A stretch of DNA of 64,000 nt from Megaustenia siamemsis (taxonomy: Eukaryota > Mollusca > Gastropoda > Stylommatophora > Ariophantidae), in the NCBI GenBank assembly GCA_032433765.1, contig JAVIAB010000073.1, positions 65,404,205 to 65,468,204 on the forward strand, given 5' to 3'. Below, in pieces: positions 60,055 through 64,000 of the stretch. Position numbers and translations under genes: made by a program. The notes beneath the pieces are model-generated. The model made no database searches. It saw only the letters and a program-made list of their open reading frames with translations, and was not told the DNA's origin. The stretch's first letter is position 1. Each line of letters begins with the position of its first letter.

Positions 60055-61300
60055 GATAACGCAAATCTTGAATCGGCTTGGAAGGAAGTGCCACTTGATT
60101 GGCAGATAGTTATCCATCTGAAAAAAAATAAAGTCAATAAAAGATAATGTAAAATGTATAAGGGTCTCCTCTGTCGTGAAGGGTAATTGTAGGCAAAGAT
60201 ACTTGAACACAGTATTAGATATAGAGTAGAACTATAACTAAACGAAACCCATCTTGGATTTATGAAGTTGGATTAAAACAATTAAGCAAAAAGACTTGAA
60301 CAAACAGAGATTTAAATATCTCATTGTCAGTGATGAAACAATTTTTGAGTTAAATAGAAACAAACTATGGAAGATATTCAAAGAATATAATGTGCATGGA
60401 CAGTTGTTATTATAAGTGTGAATACAACCACCGTAGACAGGACAAACAGGTTCCCAGTAACAACAGAGGTAAGTCTACAGTGTGTACTGTTACCACTAAG
60501 CCCTGTCACAGAAAGTTTTAATGAGCTGCTTTTAACAGACGACAAAAGCTAGTTTTATTACAAGAAGGATAACTCCCACCATATCAACAGTCTCCATATG
60601 CCACGGGCACGGCATGGAAACAAGGGAAAGACAGAAATAATGACGATAGTTTTCAATCCAACCCAAACCTAATTGTCTGACAATGGCAAGATCATAAAAG
60701 TAAGGTCAAGTACGAGACTTGAACCGGAGTCTTAGCGCCCGAGTTTCCACCCATATGTGCTCGGCCGCCTATCCAGAAATGTTCGGAGATTTCTGGATAG
60801 TGTCGCTTCAAGCATCGAAACTCACGATGCGAGGCGGCATTCCTCACCTTCCCATATAATACCCTGGTACCCATGTATAACATAGGCTGGGTCGACCGTG
60901 AGGGTATTTTTTTTCCAACCAAGAGCACAATTCACACTGCTTCCAGCGGGAATCGAACACGGGTTGTCCGAACTTCGGTAGTCCAGTCGGGTAGTTTTCC
61001 CAAATAGACTACCGAGGCCCCCAAGGCAAGATAATAAAACAAGTGAAAGGGTATAAGTACTTAGGAAGCATTTTTTTTTTCAACGACGGAATGTGAGATA
61101 CAGAGTCCGCAAAGTAAATAATGTAAGCAACAAAATGGCACCGATATTGAATAAAGATTATAGAAGCAATGAACACAATTAACAAAAACAAATGTTTCTA
61201 CTCACATTGTACTACCAGTGCCCGACATAAGTCATTCTTGAAAGACAAGAGTAAAGTAACAACATGCAAAATTTAATTTATTTTTAAAAAGTGGAAACAA
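60055..61300 (+). mobile_element. LINE fragment f (reverse transcriptase, heavily decayed, with nested SINE)
   Basis: Plus-strand conceptual fragments in several frames follow the order of a non-LTR reverse transcriptase: VPLDWQIVIHLKKNK, a decayed KNYRGI region, AKILEHSIRYRVEL, LNETHLGFMK, then FNPTQT and, after an inserted SINE (60,700-61,024), KQVKGYKYLGSIFF. Stops and frameshifts are frequent, so it is an old dead copy. The KGYKYLGS block lies beyond the YADD motif in the family, so this is a separate copy from fragment g, which restarts at YADD. Confidence 0.75.
60700..61024 (-). mobile_element. tRNA-derived SINE nested in LINE fragment f
   Basis: On the minus strand the head starts near 61,024 (GGGGGCCTCGGTAGTC), with a B-box match GTTCGATTCCC (plus coordinates 60,948-60,958) and a weaker A-box-like TAGTCTATTTGG (about 61,000-61,011). 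Target duplications GGCAAGATCATAAAA (60,685-60,699) and GGCAAGATAATAAAA (61,025-61,039) differ at one base. It is a different SINE from the one at 43,150. The LINE reading resumes directly after it. Confidence 0.8.
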
Positions 61301-61313
61301 AACTTGAAGTGCT

Positions 61314-61415
61314 AAAATAAATAAAACCATGACAAAATTAGTGCGTCTAAAAGCTATTTCACATAGCTTTTATAGCTTTTAGACGCCCTAATTTTGTCAT
61401 GGTTTTATTTATTTT
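61314..61415. repeat. 44-bp inverted repeat (hairpin) at the start of LINE fragment g
   Basis: The arms at 61,314-61,357 and 61,372-61,415 match at 43 of 44 positions with a 14-bp spacer (arm words AAAACCATGACAAAATTAG and AAAAGCTAT). It sits exactly at the 5' break of LINE fragment g, suggesting a foldback formed during truncated insertion or later repair. Confidence 0.9.
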
Positions 61416-62170
61416 GCGATATGCGGATGACACAGTCTTAATAGCAGAGACAGAGAATGAACTACAAGAAATAATAGACATAATAGTAAAGGAAAGCAAC
61501 AAGAAAGGTCTCAGTCTGAATAGTAAGAAAACAGAAGTAATGGTTATATCGAAGAAACAATCATCACCATCATGCAGCATAAAAATAAACGAGACAAATC
61601 TGAAACAAGTGCAACGTTTCAAATACTTGGGCACAATAATTACATCAGATGGGAGATGCACCACAGAAATAAAAAGCAGAATAGCTCAGGCCAAAATAGC
61701 ATTTCAGAAAATGAAAAATATCTTATGCAACAAACCTATGTCAATAAAAATGAGAAAGAGAGCTCATCGGTGCTATATAGAACCAATTCTGACCTATGGA
61801 AGCGAATCATGGACAGTAGACAAACAAATGAAAAGATGATTAGAGGCCACAGAGATGGGATTTCTCAGAACAATATTGAAAGTTCCCTGAACAGCTAAAA
61901 AGACCAATGAGGAAGTTCTCAAAGAGGCCAACACAAAAAGGGAGCTCTTAAAAAACACCAGAAAGAAACAATCAACATTTTTCGGGCACATCATGAGAAG
62001 AGGATAGTTGGAATACTTGTTTACAACTGGCAAAATAAAACGAAAGAGAGATCGCGGACGACAAAGAGAGAAAATACTGGATAGCTTGGTGTCATGGCAT
62101 GGAAAACAGTCAACAACAGAACTGATACGATGCACTGTAGATAGAAGATTGTGGAGGGCATGATCGCCTA
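61399..62170 (+). mobile_element. LINE fragment g (reverse transcriptase from YADD to C-terminus)
   Basis: The active-site motif YADD is at 61,420-61,431 (RYADDTVLIAETENELQ), followed by GLSLNSKKTEVMVISK, QRFKYLGTIITSDGRC and LTYGSESWTV. After stops come TNEEVLKEANTKRELLKNTR, FFGHIMRRG, KRKRDRGRQREKILDSL and DRRLWRA. The frame holds for 762 nt with three premature stops (61,837, 61,888, 62,005) and a natural stop at 62,161. The endonuclease and the N-terminal part of the reverse transcriptase are absent. It is a dead but relatively young copy of the same broad type as fragments a and e. Confidence 0.9.
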
Positions 62171-62560
62171 CGCCAACCGGTATGGCACATGATGATGAGG
62201 AAAAGCTATTAGTCGTACTGAACAACAACATGTAAAATCGTTTGGACTTTGAACAGAATAAGACCTAGCTTAGCTGCAGCTCAATCGTAATATATGAAAA
62301 CATCTGCTAAAGAGCAATAGATAAACTCAGGAAAGAGATGGATAGATGGAAGGAATAATATATACATTAAGTAAATTCAACAGGATAGCTGCGGAATTCG
62401 CAAGGCCACTCATTTACGTATTCCTCTTCTCTGCAACGCTACACAGCACAAGGTTGTAGGATAAAAGAAAGACATTCTAGCACGATAGCCATTTGTGATA
62501 ATCTAGAGTTTGAACCATATATATCCACCTGAAGTCTTTTCAATTCATTATTGATTATGG
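62171..62560. other. Unassigned sequence between LINE fragments
   Basis: No gene recognised. Some of it may be the 3' untranslated part of fragment g, or decayed sequence upstream of fragment h. Confidence 0.35.
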
Positions 62561-63310
62561 CTGTTTTTATGGCGTCGTTTTTGTCGTGCAATACTCCAGA
62601 GCATGGTACATCGTTTTTCGCGTGCCTTCAGCGACTTCGGTCTAACAATGAGTTTGTGGAAAACTAATATACTCGGTCAGGACGTCGAAGCAACACCTGC
62701 AATCTATATCAACAATTACAAACTTGATGTCGTGCAGAAGTACAGCTACCTGGGGTCCATCATCAACGGCAAACTATCTCTAGATACAGAAATTGACACC
62801 CACATTGGTAAAGCTGCTACCACCTTCGCCTGTCTTTCTATGCGTGTCTGGCAAAACAACAAACTGACAATTAAAACAAAGGCCGCAGTTTACAATGCCT
62901 GCATCATTAGTATCTTCCTGTATGGCACAGAATCTTTGGCAACTTATACAAAGCAGGAGAGAAGGCTAAATGCATTCTATATGCGATATATGCGCTGTAT
63001 TCTTGGTATCGCCTGGAAGGATAAAGTGACAAACGTGGAGGTCACGACTCGCACAGACCTCCCGAACGTCTACACGCTGCTCAAGCAACTGGTCACGTAC
63101 AAGGTATGAAAGATGGCCGCATACCGAAAGACTCATACTCTACGGACAACTGGTAGATGGCAAAAGAATTAGGGGGCGCCCAAAACTTCGATCTGTAGAC
63201 GTGTGTAAACGTGACATGAAGACTCATGCATAATAAACCCTGCAGCCTGGGAAGAAATAGTTGCAGACGGCAATCTTTGGAAACACACTATAAAGCTAAA
63301 ACTCAGACTG
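62561..63310 (+). mobile_element. LINE fragment h (post-YADD reverse transcriptase and tail)
   Basis: The open frame at 62,603-63,109 reads VHRFSRAFSDFGLTMSLWKT, VVQKYSYLGSIING, HIGKAATTFACLSMRVWQNN, SIFLYGTESLATYTKQERRL and RCILGIAWKDKVTN. A frameshift then leads to LILYGQLVDGKRIRGRPKLR and VCKRDMKTHA before stops. The RRLRWLGHV block expected between them is missing, so a small deletion accompanies the frameshift. The family matches fragment b (same KAATTF, GTES/GSET and GRPKLR blocks). YADD is not preserved upstream. Confidence 0.87.
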
Positions 63311-63667
63311 TAAGCAGACAGATTCATAGAATAAGAGAATACACGGCGAAAGAAAAGAAAAAAATAACATTTCCTGGGACGCTGGAAAATCTCTAGTCGA
63401 CTGTGACTGACGGAGACTACTACTACTAATCAAATATAACATATATGTAACAGAAGCTTCAACGTATTTATCCGCAGTCACAACAGATGCAGCAGCGGCT
63501 ATGTTGTTAAGCTGGTTTGTTGGGAGACGGGTGAGTATTCTATTCTCAACTGTGATCTCTGCCGCTGTTGGGCACGTCGCTGTTTTGTATTATCACATAT
63601 AATTATCTATTTCTCGCTCACCCACTGTCTATTTCTGTTTTCTTCCTTAACATCATCACCTGTCCAT
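63311..63667. other. Unassigned sequence
   Basis: No gene recognised. T- and C-rich sequence leads into the 19-bp tandem repeat. Confidence 0.35.
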
Positions 63668-64000
63668 CTGTCTGTCTGTCACGCATCTGTCTGTCTGTCA
63701 CGCATCTGTCTGTCTGTCACGCATCTGTCTGTCTGTCACGCATCTGTCTGCACGTCACGCATCTGTCTGTCTGTCACGCATCTGTCTGCACTTCATGCAT
63801 CTGTCTGTCTGTCACGCATCTGTCTGTCTGTCACGCATCTGTCTGTCTGTCACGCATCTGTCTGTCTGTCACGCATCTGTCTGTCTGTCACGCATCTGTC
63901 TGTCTGTCACGCATCTGTCTGTCTGTCACGCATCTGTCTGCCTGTCACGCATCTGTCTGCACGTCACGCATCTGTCTGTCTGTTACGCATCTGTCTGCAC
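63668..64000 (+). repeat. 19-bp minisatellite, open at the right window edge
   Basis: About 17 tandem units of GCATCTGTCTGTCTGTCAC, with variants such as CTGCACGTCAC and CTGCACTTCAT recurring at intervals. The internal CTGT tetranucleotide repetition suggests origin from a (CTGT)n microsatellite. The array continues past the window. Confidence 0.95.

Noticed and set aside
60692..60928. Minus-strand open frame of 78 codons
   Set aside because: Falls inside the nested SINE, which has B-box and target duplications; not coding.

Overview
The window is eukaryotic and almost certainly from an invertebrate metazoan. A gastropod or other mollusc is the best guess, but that is an inference. The support is non-LTR retrotransposon debris of types common in lophotrochozoan genomes, two tRNA-derived SINEs, an SRCR-domain exon with splice sites, and several minisatellites. 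There are no prokaryotic operons, no CRISPR array and no complete protein-coding gene.

Positions 1 to about 42,215 (two thirds of the window) are one head-to-tail satellite array. The monomer is 42 bp, with a common 43-bp variant, and every copy has the same orientation. Diagnostic variants recur in a fixed order, giving higher-order repeats (HORs) of roughly 3.3 kb, about a dozen copies, several stretched or shortened by multi-monomer duplications and deletions. Three HORs carry a ~777-bp non-coding element (857-1635, 9947-10722, 12781-13555) with 19-bp terminal inverted repeats and a TA target duplication, always in the same monomer at the same TA. Uninterrupted versions of that site lie in the other HORs. 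One MITE insertion was therefore copied along with the satellite. The array decays at its right edge from about 39.5 to 42.2 kb.

From 42.2 to 64 kb the sequence is gene-poor and repeat-rich. It holds a 54-bp minisatellite; a full tRNA-derived SINE with target duplications; one SRCR half-domain exon (43,703-43,835); about eight LINE fragments in both orientations; a 52-bp tandem repeat; a 34-bp minisatellite split by a 1.2-kb block; four copies of a dispersed ~0.43-kb repeat in two inverted pairs; a 31-bp minisatellite whose words resemble the big satellite; a candidate 111-bp exon (54,088-54,198); a DDE transposase fragment within a possible TIR pair; a second SINE nested in a LINE; and a 19-bp repeat running off the right end.

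No gene cooperation can be read here. The two exon candidates are isolated and cannot be joined from this window. The biology worth attention is satellite evolution: HOR amplification carrying a transposon, strand asymmetry kept over 42 kb, a 14-codon open phase with no credible coding use, and signs that part of the array (about 11-25 kb) may be distorted by assembly polishing. The long minus-strand open frames in the array are products of the monomer length and are not annotated as genes.
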